From Sorghum bicolor (taxonomy: Eukaryota; Streptophyta; Magnoliopsida; Poales; Poaceae), in NCBI RefSeq assembly GCF_000003195.3, contig NC_012871.2, positions 46,819,110 to 46,883,109 of the forward strand: 64,000 nucleotides of DNA. Reading direction: 5' to 3'. The stretch's first letter is position 1. Each line of letters starts with the position of its first letter. Under the pieces are notes generated by a model. The model searched no databases, was not told the origin of the DNA, and worked only from the letters and a program-made list of their open reading frames with translations. The position numbers and the translations under genes are program-made. This document shows, in pieces, positions 44,491-57,443 of this stretch.

Positions 44491-46923
44491 TTATTAGGTA
44501 AAAATATTTCTTGCATTCTCTGCTACTTCATCAAGGACTGCTGTGAAAAGTAGTGGTATTTTTTTCCTATCTACTTCTACCTCCTGCACGGATGGCCGAT
44601 TCGTCAAGTCCACGTCATCGTAAGAAAAGTTTGTCAACTTCGTATAAATTTATAGTAGAAATGCTCGCGGAGTTGCCGCGTATGGCCAGTTGTAATGTTT
44701 GATGGCCTCTTTTTTCCGTAGAAATTGCTTTGTTGAGTATATTAGGATAAGTATTTATTTCAGTACATTTAAAAAAAATTATTTTAGTAATACATGTTTG
44801 TTCCTAGAGTGCAGAGCTTGTATTGCATCGTTGTAGTAGTATAGTTTATACATACTTTATAGGTAAGAAAAATTTGTTGCTTCGTTATTTTTGTATAGGT
44901 ATCATGGTCTGCAGCTCATTGTTGCACTCAGTATATATTTTGCAAACTCGTATTATTTAAGTAATATATTTTATTAGTTATGAAAATGGAGATATCATTT
45001 TTTGGCTATATTTATTATGGAGGGAGAAATGTTAAAAGTATTTATTAAGGAGGGAAGATCATGAGTAGCCAAAAGCTAAATGTAATTGTGATACGAGGAG
45101 AATTTGATCTCGAATCGTGAAATTTGCAATATTAAATATAACCGTATTTTGTTGAAGAAAGTATATTTATATATTTTTTATGACTATAAAGCTGGTAAAA
45201 TATTCAATCATTTTATTTTATTCGTTGTATGGTTAAGCTACCATTAATAGCAAAAAAAATCATTAAAATATGTGATGTTATGTGTTTACAGTGTATTGGT
45301 AGTTGAGTAGAGTTCAACAAATTTGGTTTAGCATTTTTTTTATTTTTTTTATTTGTTTTATTATGTCCTTCCAAAATTCCAACTGTTTTAGATAAAGAAT
45401 AAATTCGAACAAAAATAGAAATACGTCGTCGGACCGATTTCAGCCCAGGCAGGCCCAGTGATAGATGGCCCGAGCGGGAGTCAGGCCTGCCCATTTGTTT
45501 ATAAGGCCTAGAAATACATCGTCGGGTTGATTTTTGTAAAGTTTGAGGGTTTTTCTATAAAAAAATCTCAGAGGAGGCATGGACTGCGGGTTGATTCGAC
45601 TGAAGTTTGAGGGCTTTTTTGTAAAAAGGTCGGTGTGAGCACGATCTGGACCGTCCGCGAGTCCGATCCGACGTCCGAGAAGAGCAGGCGACGTGGCCAC
45701 GCTGATTGGGCCTCTTTTGTTGCAAGAATCGTAGTAAGGAGATGAGTGTTAGTCGTTGTTGATGTAAATTTGGTCTTTGACGTCGAAAATCACACGAGCT
45801 GTCAGAAAAAGTATAAGAACTAAAGTCCTAGATCTCCTGAGTCATAAACACACGAACTTGATGATTTAATTCTGAGATGTGCCAGTCAATTTGACTTAAA
45901 ATTGACAAGGTAGAGATATAAAAGTAAAATATGGAACCTGCCAGTTACTGGCAGACAGTTCCGAGATATATGACTTTAAAAAGTCGTTAATCAAAGAAAA
46001 TTGACTAGAGAGTCAACTCATCACGTTGATAATGCATCATGATATTCGTTATTAAATGTTTAAAATATCATCAAATAATTACGTTTATACGGAAAGATGA
46101 CTAAATCAGCTATTTAGCCGATACGTAATATATGTGTATGAGATAGCTTATGTATATTATCCTTTTATTCACTAAATAAACGATAACTAGTTCTGCGGTC
46201 TTAATAAATTACTTTCATAACTATATTAAATCTATATTCACCTGGTCTAAAGGTCAGCCGGCTTCAATAAATTCAACACGAATTACTAGTTCATTTAATT
46301 ACAAGCGGGTTCATGCACGCGCGCTATTCATTAAAGCTTAACAGGATCAGCAATTTAGCCGATATAGAGTCCATGAGGCATGAATAGGATCTATCTACTT
46401 CGTTATGACTAGATTTAGTTGTAATTACCAAATTAATCATAATAGAGTAAATATCCTGAACGCACAACATGTAATAACCAAAATCGACAGACTAACTATC
46501 TTATATTTTCGTTTAAAGTTCACAGCAAGTGTTTCAATTTAAAGCTCAAGCTAATCCGTCGAATGGGCAGAATATTGTTACGATAAATAAAGCATTAATC
46601 CTTGAACAATATTGATAACTTAATGAATCTATTAAATCGCCAATTTAATAGAGCCGATAAACCGATACTCATAGGAGATTGAAATAATGCAGCCTTACAA
46701 ATACAATTTAAGTCGGTAACTAGTTCAAAATCAAGTTTGTCATGAGTTCGGATGATGCAGCCATGAGAAACTAAACATGAACTATGACAATACTTACAAG
46801 CAAAGTGAAGGTCGAAATCAACCGATGCATCAAGAATTTGTTGAAGGTCTCGTCGAGATCTACTATTACTCCTCCTAAGATTGGTGGCCGGAGCCGAAAG
46901 GAGTTTGTATTTTGATTGTGTAT
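44491..46923. other. Gene-poor AT-rich spacer
   Basis: No coding region recognised. Around 45420-45630 two phrases recur: AAATAC(G/A)TCGTCGG (45419, 45510) and AAGTTTGAGGG(T/C)TTTTT (45539, 45603). A TGTTGATGTAAATTTGG motif at 45758 could be an LTR start, but no partner end was found. Confidence 0.5.
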
Positions 46924-47166
46924 GGGCTTGTTTAGATACACCCAAAAACTCAAAACTTTACAAAGTTCCCCATCACATTGAATCTTACGGCACATACATG
47001 GAACATTAAATATAGATTAAAAAGATAACTATTTGCACAGTTTACCTGTAAATCACGAGACGAATCTTTTAAGCATAGTTGCTCCATGATTGGATAATGT
47101 TTGTCAAATAAAAACGAAAGTGCTACAGTGTCAAAATCTAAAAAGTTTTTTGATCTAAACAAGGCC
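46924..47166. mobile_element. Tourist-like MITE
   Basis: Ends are GGGCTTGTTTAGATACACCC and the inverse-like TTGATCTAAACAAGGCC. Internal CGAGACGAATCTTTTAAGC marks it as the same family as 44245. Ends are slightly degenerate. Confidence 0.75.
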
Positions 47167-47992
47167 ATATATATATTCTTACAAGGATCGGGTTTCTAAT
47201 ATTTATAGTCCGGAGACCTAATCTCATGTCCTAGTACAACAAAAAGGTAATTTGGACTTTAACTTTCCTTTTATGATCAAACTCAACACGTCTTCTTTGT
47301 CTTGCCTTGATCTGACACCACTTCTGATCGACTATTTTCATCACGCCTATTTAGTCGATCCAATTATCTGCCTGTCCCTCCTTTCGCGAAGCAGCCCACA
47401 GGCGGTTTCTCGACTCGCCAAGATTTGGGCGGTCATTATTCGTTGGAGATCTATTCTCATGCATTTCATCAAGTATTTGCTTATATGATTATCTATATTA
47501 TAAAGTGTCGTACATATTTAATTTTAAGATACAGAGTTATTCATAGTGTAAGTATAATTTAAATGTAAATCATAATGACTTTGGTTTTCACCCGCAGGTT
47601 GGAATCCTTGTGCGCCAAAAGGGCCATGCATGTGCAGGCAGATTTATTGGATAGCAAGAGTGATATCAGGACACTCACAATGCAAACTCTATCATATAGT
47701 CTAAAGTTATTTATTACATTGAACAATGTGAACTTAGGGTCTAAATAAGATTTAGAATCTTTTTTTCTATCTCTTTCTTTAATAAATATGTTGTCACATC
47801 AGTAAAATACTATAAATAATATATAATTAATTGTCTTGTACTCTGTGATAGAGTCGCGTTATGAGTGCCCTTGTGCCGTGTGAAAAGTTGGAACAGGCTC
47901 TGCGACTCTGTCAACAACTGGTGTCAAAATGAAGGTTCATAATTTGGACGGTCACAAAGTACAAGCAGCAGCACTGCAACGGCTCTTGAGTT
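47167..47992. other. Spacer without recognised gene
   Basis: Only short frames. One of 78 codons at 47252-47488 has no recognisable domain and poor coding character. Confidence 0.5.
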
Positions 47993-48229
47993 GGGCCTTG
48001 TTTAGTTTCGAAAAGTGGAAAGTTTTCAGTAGTATTTCGTTTGTTTGTGATAAATATTATCAAATTATATACTAACTAGGATTAAAAGATTCGTCTCGTG
48101 ATTTACAGCTAAACTGTGCAATTAATTTTTGTTTTTGTCTATATTTAATGTTTCATGCATGTGCCACAAGATTCGATGTGACGAAAAATCTTGAAAACTT
48201 TTTGGTTTTCAGGGTGAACTAAACAAGGC
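47993..48229. mobile_element. Tourist-like MITE
   Basis: Starts GGGCCTTGTTTAGTTTCG and ends GTGAACTAAACAAGGC, with the shared internal AAAAGATTCGTCTCG. No target duplication can be confirmed. Confidence 0.75.
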
Positions 48230-48635
48230 GAGCAATGTGTTATCCATGATTGAACTGCAGCCTGATTGGCCTGGGGCCATGGGACACGTCGCACGTGGCA
48301 TATGCGGCCCGGGAGTGAATTCTTACGCGTTGAGAAACCACAAATTACAAATTAATTACATTGGTATCAAACCAAGTGACCAAAACTAAAAAATAAAAAC
48401 TATAAATGACACTGTAAACTGCTCGACTATATATTTTTTTCCTACAGGTACGACAGGGAGTAGAGCAAAGCAAAGCACTTAAATAAACTCTTATAGTTTA
48501 CCTTAACCGATTGAGCACCATTAATAACTAAAACAAATTTAACACTGAAAGAAAGAAAACATAATAATAATAAAATGAAATCAAAGGCCGGATATATATA
48601 ATTCAGGTGACTGATATATATAGAGGTTTAGCCCA
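48230..48635. other. 3' flank of the fasciclin-like gene
   Basis: AT-rich. Probable 3' untranslated region and downstream spacer of the minus-strand gene. The word AATAATAATAAAATGAAATC lies near 48562. No other gene. Confidence 0.5.
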
Positions 48636-51539
48636 TCAGATCAACGCATATGCAGCTACCGCCGCGGCGGCCGCGGTGACTACCCATCGCGCGAGCAGAG
48701 CCGGTGCGGCGTCGCCCTTTTCCGCATCGGCCGTGGAATCGTCGGAGGAATCGTCGTCGTCGTCACCCCCGCCGCGACCGGCCTTCTTCTTCTTGGACGA
48801 CGGCTCCGGCGCCGGCGCGGGCGCCTCGACGACCTTGAACAGCTCCTTGGGCTGCAGGAACTTGTCGACGGCGTAGACTGCCAGCGGCTCCATGTCGCCG
48901 ACGGTGGCGGTGACGCTGGACGTGACGACCCTGGTCTGCAGCGTGACCGTCTCGTCCTTGTTCTTGACGTCGTAGCTGTAGTCCATCTTCTTCTCGCTGG
49001 CGGTGGCGAGCGTGGTGACCATGCCGTTGTTGGACTTGAGCAGCTGCAGCGAGAAGTAGTCCGGCACGGCGTGGTAGAGGAGGATGGCCGTCTTGGCCTT
49101 GGCCGTCAGGTTCTTGTAGGTGGCCGCGAACGACGCGACGGCCGAGTCCACGGGGCAGAAGAGCGTGAGGCCGTTGTCCTTGCTCTCGTTGGCGGCGCGG
49201 AACGCCTCGGCGTCGGCGGAGAGCAGGGACGCGAACGACTTGCAGTAGCGCTTGGAGAGGAGCTCCACCAGGTCCACGGGCGCCGGGGCCGGGACGGGCG
49301 CCTCCGCCTCCGCCGACGAGATGATGGAGCTCACCTGGAGCACCGCGATGTCGTAGGGGTACTCCTTCACGGACTTGACGTACCGGGACGGCTTCGCCGT
49401 GTCGTCGGCGTCCTCCGTCATGAAACTCACCTTGCCGTCTTTTCGGGTGATGTTCACGTACCCCGACATGCCGGACGCCGACCCGGTAGCCTGAACCACA
49501 CACAGTCAGTGTCAGCAAAAAGAGAAACAGTTTTATCTGTTCTAACTTTTCACGTGTGATTGCATCAGAATTATGGGGTGGTTCGGGAAAATTCAATCAT
49601 GCACTAAATGCACTATTGGTCTATCGTATATGTAGAGAGAGAGAGAGAGAGAGAGAGAGAATAGGAAATAAGTTTGCTAAAGCTGACAGCAACTGGGTGT
49701 ATGAAATTCCAAGCCCATAGCTAGCCTACCAACCATCCCCGTCGGTGAACCTTGTCTGACTGGGCGTACGTTGTGCTCTTAATCAATGACATGGCAACTT
49801 TACATTAAAAAAAATGACATGGCAACTAACTGCATGCGGATTTTCTCACTACATGATAGAGCTTCCACAGCAATCATGTCATGGCTTTATCATAAAGGAG
49901 CTCCCAATTGAGTTTGAAAATCGGAGGTTTCAATCAATCGATCTCCTTTGTGCTCAACTAACTAGCTATGATCAAAACCTTTACACAAGCAATCGGCTGT
50001 CCGGGAACACAACTTGTTCAATCATCAGACTGGAGCACTGGACAATGCAAGCTGTACATACCCTCTTTTAATTTAGAAAACTAAATGTTTGTTCATGGTT
50101 AATAATTTGCAGATGGTTCATAGTTTTAGTGGTCACTTTGGTATTTTTCAGAGAGACCAACAATAATTTCTCCAGTATATTATGTATCTTTGTCAACAAC
50201 TCTAACAAATTATATATGCCAACAATATAATATTATTCCATACAAACTAATTAATCCATGGTAATGGTAGATATTTAGGTAAATACAACTATTATTGGTC
50301 ACTTAAAAAAAGGCAGTGGGGAAAAGTTGTTAGTCTTACGGATACCACATATAAAGCTAAGTTAGCTAGCTATTGGAATCAAGGAATTCACTGCAGGGGG
50401 CACGAAATCTAAGATAACATCAGAAGCCAAATAAGAACTTTTCTTTCTTGTGATGGAAAACTCATTATCTAATATTTAGTAATGAGTTTTCCATCACAAG
50501 AAAAAGTCAAAATGCCAACAATATAATATTATTCCCCACAAAGTAATCCATGGCAATGGTAGATACATTTAGACAAATACAACTTCCAAAAAAAAAACAG
50601 TAGGCCGGGAAAGTTGTTAGTCTTATGGACAGCATATAACTAAGTTAGCTACATATAAAGCTAATATAAAACTAAGTCAGCACATATATTGGGGAAACAA
50701 ACATAAGATACATTTTTTTTTTGCGATCAACAAACATAAGATACATGAGAAGCCAGCTAAGAACAATTTTTTTTATTGTGATGGAAAACTAATAATGACT
50801 AAATATTAACAAGTACTCATTCCATTCTAAACTACAAGAGGTTTTGGCTTTGTTAGATATATTATTTTTTACTATACGTGTAGTAGATATAGTTTATATC
50901 TAGATACATAGCAAAATCTATATATCTAGAAGAATCAGAACGCCCTTATAATTTGGAATTGAGTATATAGATTAATTATTGTTACTATTATTTGGTTTTG
51001 TGTCATGACTGAAATTAGAGGATATTTCTTGAAAACGATATAAATCTATTTTCGTTCCTAGTCAAGTTTGATGTAAGTTGATAGGTGGATTAATTAAATT
51101 AACCCATATGCACGCCTACTTCATGGCTCTTCATGATGCTAATGGTAATTGTACTGAGGCGTTCGACTGTACACACCTGGAACATGGAGGAGGAGGCGGT
51201 GGCGCCGTGGGCAAGCTTCTTGAGCTTCTTATCCCCGTAGTAGTCGACGAGGACGTGCAGCGACAGGATGTGCCGGATCGTCTGCAGCGAGTAGTGGTCG
51301 AGCGCCGACATGGCAGAGTTGTCGACGGCCAGCACGGTGATGGTCTGCCGCCGGTTGATGTCGTACGCCAGCCGCGTCTTGGACAGCATCTCGTTGAACT
51401 TGGAGTACTCCTTGTACGGTGCCAGAATCTTGGTGATGTTGTACTTTGTCGCGGCCACCGGCGCCGGCGCCAGTGCCGCCACCGCCGCAACGGCGAGGGC
51501 CGCCACGGAGAGCAGAATGCCCGGCCGGCTTCTTGCCAT
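48636..51539 (-). CDS. Fasciclin-like arabinogalactan protein, two exons, GPI-anchored
   Basis: Exon 1 is 51539-51177 (121 codons) and exon 2 is 49490-48636 (284 codons plus stop). The GT-AG intron of 1686 bp lies in phase 0. The protein has 405 residues: signal peptide (1-30, Ala/Val-rich), first fasciclin (FAS1) domain about 33-178 with ITVLAVDNSAMSAL as H1-like box, Pro/Ala linker EAPVPAPAP (183-191), second FAS1 domain about 193-340 with NGLTLFCPVDSAV, the YH motif LLYHAVPDYF and H2-like YAVDKFLQP, a second AP-rich stretch (APAPAPEPS), and a hydrophobic C-terminus (about 385-405) preceded by small residues, as for GPI attachment. NIT sites are present. FLAs are cell-surface proteoglycans of the wall and plasma membrane involved in adhesion and wall formation. 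An upstream Met (51557) would add six residues before the signal peptide; I prefer the inner ATG. A Lys-run plus Asp/Ser-rich insert (353-374) just before the anchor is unusual. Confidence 0.93.
49633..49661. repeat. (GA)n microsatellite in the FLA intron
   Basis: A run of about 14 GA units. Confidence 0.95.
50215..50675. repeat. Duplicated 150-bp block with perfect hairpin in the FLA intron
   Basis: The block at about 50215-50375 (CAATATAATATTATTCC, ATGGTAATGGTAGATA, AAAGTTGTTAGTCTTA) is repeated in diverged form at about 50517-50675. Between them lies a perfect inverted repeat with 24-bp arms at 50444-50467 and 50480-50503 (TTTCTTGTGATGGAAAACTC...) and a 12-base loop. A third, partial copy of the arm (TTGTGATGGAAAACTAATAA) is near 50776. 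Confidence 0.85.
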
Positions 51540-51620
51540 TATTGCCGACGACCACACAGAGAGTAAGGGGATGTTTGGAGAGAGAGAGAGATGTTGGAGG
51601 CAGGGAGCTGCAGTGCTGAG

Positions 51621-51630
51621 CTTATATAGT
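51621..51630 (-). promoter_or_regulatory. TATA box of the FLA gene
   Basis: On the minus strand ACTATATAAG, about 85 bases upstream of the ATG. CT-rich leader (TCTCTCTCTCTCCAAAC) follows, as often in plant 5' leaders. Confidence 0.75.
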
Positions 51631-51639
51631 ACTCCACTG

Positions 51640-52350
51640 TAGTGTAGTACTTAGTATGTATATATGGCCGGGAATTGAAAAAAAGGCGATGAACGAAGAA
51701 GGTTGGCGGGTCGCTGTGAAGACGCGTCCGGCGAGCGGGAAAGACGTTGGAGCGATCTACATAGGCAGCTGACAATCCGGTGGCAGGTCACGTCCAAGCT
51801 CTTCTGTTAATTAAGTTCTTCGATCGTTTGGTCTTTTCCTGTTTAATAAGATTTTCGAGTTTTCGGAATCTCGACGTTTGTTGGGAGGGAGACAAATTTA
51901 AACGAAAAGATAATGCCCGTCATCATTCGTACGTTGCGGCGTCAAGCCATCAAAGGTCTGTTGTTTGAGCCGGTGCCGCGTACAGGAATTAGGCGGTCTA
52001 CTGATGCTAACTCGGTTGTTTGGAGTCTGTGTCGTCTATACTATATTCGTGTGTTTACAAGGACCTAACACTCGGTTGTTAGATCGGCGGTCAAATTAAA
52101 CACTTGGTTTTCATGAGCACCACACTACTACGGTTGTTTCACAGAAGCACGTTGCACACGAATTCTAGCAGCGTTTGATTTAAATCCAATGCCTGCTGCC
52201 CACACAATTAATTAACAGATATACAATGCATTTGGTTGGTGGAATCAGGTGAAATGGAGCCATTCCATCCTAGCTTCTATGGTGATTAGTTCGTGGGTAT
52301 AGTAACCGAACCATTCCTGACTAGAATATAGTTTTGAGATGTTGCACTAA
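51640..52350. other. Upstream flank of the FLA gene
   Basis: Probable promoter region, then spacer. No ORF of note. Confidence 0.5.
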
Positions 52351-52577
52351 AGCCTTGTTTAGATCATCCAAAAATTCCAATTTTTTTCAAGATTTCCCGT
52401 CACATCAAATTTGTAGACGTATGCATAGAGTATTAAATATAGATAAAAAATAACTAATTGCATAGTTTGTCTGTAATTTGCGAGACGAATCTTTTGAGCC
52501 TAGTTACTCCATGATTGGACAATAATTGTCAAATACAAACGTAGCCAAACCCAATTTTTCCCCATCTAAACAAGGCC
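52351..52577. mobile_element. Tourist-like MITE upstream of the FLA gene
   Basis: Starts AGCCTTGTTTAGATCATCC and ends CCATCTAAACAAGGCC, with TAA on both sides (52348-52350, 52578-52580). Contains CGAGACGAATCTTTTGAGCC, shared with the other copies. Confidence 0.85.
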
Positions 52578-52879
52578 TAACTCACTTCCAAAAATCAGTT
52601 GAACGAGGTTGCTCCACTCACATGGCTCTAATAGCGTCATCTCCTTCGCACCAGTTGGGCAGAGAGTTGGTGTTGGCGGTTCTTAATGACATATTTACCC
52701 CGCCAACATAGTCCATGCAAAAGAAGAAAAGCATGTATTTTACTCACATATACTTATTAAATGCTTACCAAGTTCCACATGTAGTGCAAGTTGTGTTTTG
52801 CAGATCATATACAAGCATACAGGTGGAAAGCAAATAAAAGGCGCAATCCGACACGTCAAAAAATGCGCAAATAAACAAG

Positions 52880-54790
52880 TACCCAAAAACCCAATATAGA
52901 AGTGCATCAATTTGCAGGTGGATCTGGACTCAGGGGCCCGAGAGGAAGGCAACGGGCTTCGGGCCGGGGCCAGCGGGGCCCACCAGGGGGTGGCCGCCCC
53001 CTAGGGTCGGCCGACCCTGGCCCAGCCGATCTCGGCACCGCCTTTCGCAGAGGCGGTGCTGAGCCTATCCTCCCGCAGCCCCCGCGTGCAAATTGCAGTT
53101 TACACCCTGGGGAACCGACCTTCCCCACCTATTTAAGGAGGGAGAGAGGGAGGCTCCATTCATCTCATCACATTCACAATCAACACTCCACCTTCAAGGC
53201 ACTTGGGCACTACCTCTTCTTAGTTTTTCCTTTTAGCTTTTAGAGAGAGAGTTGGGTGAGCTATCAAGGAGGGCTTGGCTCCTTGGAGAGAAACTTGGGT
53301 ATGAATAAAGAATATCTTTACTCCAAGTCCATGCCTTATCATGTCCGATATAGTTCTTCATATGAACTAGAGTATAGTTCTTATGCTATGGTATATGACA
53401 TAGATCATAGGCCCTGTTTTATGATGCTAGCATATGAACTAGAATATAGTTCTAGTGAAAATGATATGACATACATTTTAGTATATAGTTCTTATAGTAT
53501 AATGCTACCCTAGGGCTAGTAGTGTATTATATGAACTAGTGCTAAGTGTATGTTGTATTATTCTCACTTAGGACTTTAGTCTAATTGCTTCATGTTAATT
53601 AATTGCCTAGAAATAGCTTTGTGTGAAGATGGGGGTTTATCATGCTCTTTTGAGTAGGCTCGGACTTCTTACCTGTCGATCCGTAGGGTCGGGGACCTAG
53701 GGGAGTCCGAGTAGGTTCTTTGCATGTAAGCATGGTGCTTGGGTGTAAAGGCCGGGTAAATGCATTGTCCTAGTCCACGGTTGAGGGGATGGCGGCAGGT
53801 GGTGACAGCCCTGTCCGTCCTTGGTATTCCCCCACGTTCGGCTAGGGTGTAGGAGTCTAAATAGTTGCGGAGGTTGCTGGCAGACCAGTACTCGCGTAAC
53901 CTCCCAAACCATCTAAACACAGGACTAGATCTAAGTAGTATAATTACATGATTAACTTGTTCTATGACATGATCTGTATCTAAGACCACACCTGCTCCAA
54001 TAGGTTGTTTGTTTATTCTTTGATTCAATTCATTCTTTTAGTCTCTTTTTATTCCTTAGCCCATATGCCATGCCTAGATTGTGATGGATCACTATTCTAC
54101 ATATAAATGTTTATCACCTGCTATGACTTTTGATTCCATTATTGCTATCATAATTACTTTGATCTATGCTTATCTTAGAATCCTTAACATATTAAGCCTT
54201 CCTTAGAGCGAACCTATAAATACGACACTCGGTAAAACCCCGGGTTGAAATGCTACACGATAATTCCCGTCCGCTTGCGGTACTTAAACTCCAAACCTAA
54301 GGAACTATCACCCCGGTATATACTTAACACTGTTGCTAGACATGCGCCGAGCTAGTGACTTGTTAAGGAATACCAACATGGCAATCCTAGTGCCACTACC
54401 ATGATTAAGAACTGGAACCCTACCTAACAGTAATAAGGCACCGTTATCGGGAAGGTAGATCTAGCTTCCTATTCAAGGTGGTGATGCTACGGATCTGCCA
54501 ATATAACACTGCCAATGTCATTATCATGAGTAGAGCAGAACCCTATTCTAGGTAGCGACGCTAAGAAACGCTAACAAGCATTTCTGGCACCGTTGCTTTG
54601 GATAGATTTATACTCTAATCTTGGTGATTGCATTAGTAAGTGTTATCACGACATTTCTGACATCGTTGCTGAGGACGGATTAAACCATGTTCTTAGTGAT
54701 GACGGTAAGAAATGCCAACAGTTGGCGCGGCTAGAGGTAGGCGTAGCCGATGGTGGCTGGGTTAGTGGATCCAACCGCCACTACTACACA
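52880..54790 (+). mobile_element. gypsy LTR and leader remnant
   Basis: A GC-rich block with a TATTTAAGG box near 53130, then a region resembling the end of the 9487 LTR (TATAAATACGACACTCGG, GGGTTGAAATGCTACACGAT, CGCTTGCGG, 54217-54281). Its last bases CTAACA (54576) are followed by CATTTCTGGCACCGTTGC, almost the same priming site as at 10700. An alternative LTR end is 54723 (GCCAACA, followed by TTGGCGCGG). The left end was not found and there are no coding domains, so this is a truncated element. Confidence 0.6.
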
Positions 54791-54974
54791 AAAACTTAAC
54801 CAAGGCGTTTAGAAAAAGGCCTCCAAGACGGTTGGGCTTTTTGCCCACATCACTTATTCGTGGCTGGGCAGCCGGCCTAATAGCCACCGGCGTGGATGAG
54901 GATGCGCGGTGAGGATGGATCAAGCACCGCTAGGGAAGTTGCCAATGCTAGGGACGGGCTGCCATAGCGGGGGG

Positions 54975-55310
54975 AAGGCGAAGCTGATGAGTGGGGCTAC
55001 ACGGCTGGAGAGCGGTGGGTGATGAAAGGGACTGCATGTGCAGAGATCAGGTGCCGATAGGAAAACTGCCATAGTCGGGATGAGGCTGCCAGAGCTGGGG
55101 AAGGCAAAGCTGGGTGGGGCTACATGGCTAGGGTGGGCAGAGCGGTGGGTGATGAAAGGACTACGTGTGCAGATCAGACACCGCTAGGGAAGCTGACATG
55201 GTCGAGGATGGGGTTGCTAGAGCTAGGGGAAGATAGAGCTACTGAGTGGGGTTACACGGCTAGAGTGGACAGAGCAGTGGGTGATGAAAGGACGGCGTGC
55301 TGCCCGACCA
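54975..55310. repeat. Minisatellite of about 130-bp units inside the CACTA-like element
   Basis: Three diverged units each contain GAGTGGGG(C/T)TACA(C/T)GGCT, then GTGGGTGATGAAAGGAC, then CAGATCAG and GCTAGGGAAGCT-like words (about 54987, 55109 and 55239). Confidence 0.75.
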
Positions 55311-57443
55311 AGGCGAGCAGCCATGGGGCCACTGCTTGTGAACAAGAAACCTAGAGAATAGGAAGAAGTGGATGTTTGTATGACATGTGGACCCATGGCT
55401 AAGGGGGTTAACTTTTCTTGTCTGATTCATTCATCTCATCCCTCCAAACAAATATGAAAATATAACCATTCTAGCCTTAATTTAAAACAAGCGCTAGGTA
55501 GAACCATGCCATTGGTGAAACTAGGGACAAGACCATGTGGTTCTATCCCTCTCTAAACAAAACCACCCTAAGAAAATAAATCTAATGGAAGTCAAATCAA
55601 TTGCGGTGAAAGAACTTTCACAAAATAATAGGAAAAAAATAAAATTTAAGAAATTCATCATGTTAATGCTAAAATTACATTGGATAGGCAGATGTAACCA
55701 CAACATGATGAATTTATGGAGGCGGTTGGCTCAGTTGCCTCTACCTCTCTACAAATTAATAATTTATAGTTGTAGAGGCAGCTCAAAATTTATCCGCCCT
55801 TAGATTTTTTTTAGAAATCACAAATCAAGCCAAAAAAATTATAGCTTTTTTTCTAAATCGAAATAAGCCCTTATCAGATAAGTCTGATCTCTCAGGTCAC
55901 AAGTCATAAGACACGCCTTTTTTTGCAACATGCCCTAACTACTTCACCCCAAAATCACTTGTGATTAGAGCCCACACGTTCCTCTTATATTCACTTTATT
56001 GAATTTTAGAATGAATATTTGGGACGTTGCAACTGAAAAGTTATAGATATCATTGAGTACTACAATTTTTGTTTTGGTCATCACTTCACTCAGGCTATTT
56101 AAAATTTTCTAATTTCAAAATATGAGAAATTTCAATAGTCATTTTAATAAATAACTTTAAATGAAAAAGTTGTTCATATAAAGTCATTTTTAATAGCCTT
56201 TTTTTTGCCGTTGTTCCAAATGACCCAGGTGAAATTTGCAAATGCAAATATGCTGAGATTCTGAGAGTATAAATTTGTTGGTCAGCAAAATTAAAAAAAT
56301 GTCAGCATTTGTTGGTCAGCAAAATTCAAAAATGTCAGCACATGTAATTGAGAACTCATCCCATTGAAAAATCACTACTAGCATATGTTAAGACGGCTGG
56401 CCCAGCCACCTCGGTGACGGGAAATAGGATCAACTCTAAAAATCGATTTCTAGGAACAACAAGAAACAGGAGCCACATCTACAAATCATTTTCTAAAAAT
56501 TATAAATCAAATAAAAAATTAGCAAAAAAAATTAGTCTAAGGAGGCCACCCACAGGTCACAGAATTGTCTGCACATATAGGACCATGGGGGATTGAACCC
56601 ACAATCTCAGGTCTCGCATGTAACTCCTTAACTACTCAACCCCGAGATCATTTGTGACTGGGCAGAAACATTCTCTCCATATCCACTTTGCTTGGTTTTT
56701 AAATGAATATCTGAGAGTCCAAATAGATTCAAATGAAAAGATCCAAACTAGAAAGTTGTAGATACTATTGAGCACTACAACTTCAGTTTTTGTCATTTCT
56801 CTATGTGAGGTCGTTTGCAATTTTTAACTTTAAAATGTGAGAAATTCGAACATAATTTCTCTTGGATAAATGATCCAAATGAAACAGTTATCAATTATAA
56901 ACTTTTATAGCTACTGTTCCAGATATACAACTTTAGTTTTTGCTGTTTCTCCATCCAAGGTCATTTTAGAATTTAAATTTCAAAATGTAAGCACTTAGAT
57001 TTGAATTTTAGGATCATATTATTTCAAATGAAAAGTTCTCAACAATGACGATTTAGATCTTTTCGAGATCTATAACTTGGTTGTGGTCATTTCTCCATCC
57101 GAGGTTCTTTTAAAAATTTTAAAAAATTAATTTCAAAATGTGAGAACTTTAAATAGAATTTGTGGGATTTCATTGATTTCGAATGAAAAGGTTGTCAACT
57201 TCAAATGTTGATCTCTTGATATATATAACTTTGTTATAAAGTTTGTCTTCATTTAACTTTGCTTCAAAAAATTATAAATTTTATTACGCTGTACCTATTT
57301 TTAGAGACACTTTAGATCTAGTCGCCTCTAGAAATTGGTTTTTAGAGGTGACTCTAGATCCTACTATCTCTACACATAGATTTAAAGAGACAGCTAGCCA
57401 TCTCTAGAAATGATTGATTTTAGAGATGACTCTAGATGCGGCC

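Noticed and set aside
45758..47240. Possible LTR element starting TGTTGATGTAAATTTGG
   Set aside because: No matching end, target duplication, priming site or coding domain could be found.
49071..49559. Plus-strand ORF of 162 codons over the FLA exon
   Set aside because: It is the shadow of the GC-rich minus-strand exon 2: Arg/Gly/Val-rich with no domain, while the minus strand has a full fasciclin protein with correct splice sites.
51078..51566. ORFs opposite FLA exon 1 on both strands
   Set aside because: They overlap the signal peptide and first FAS1 domain in wrong frames and have biased composition.
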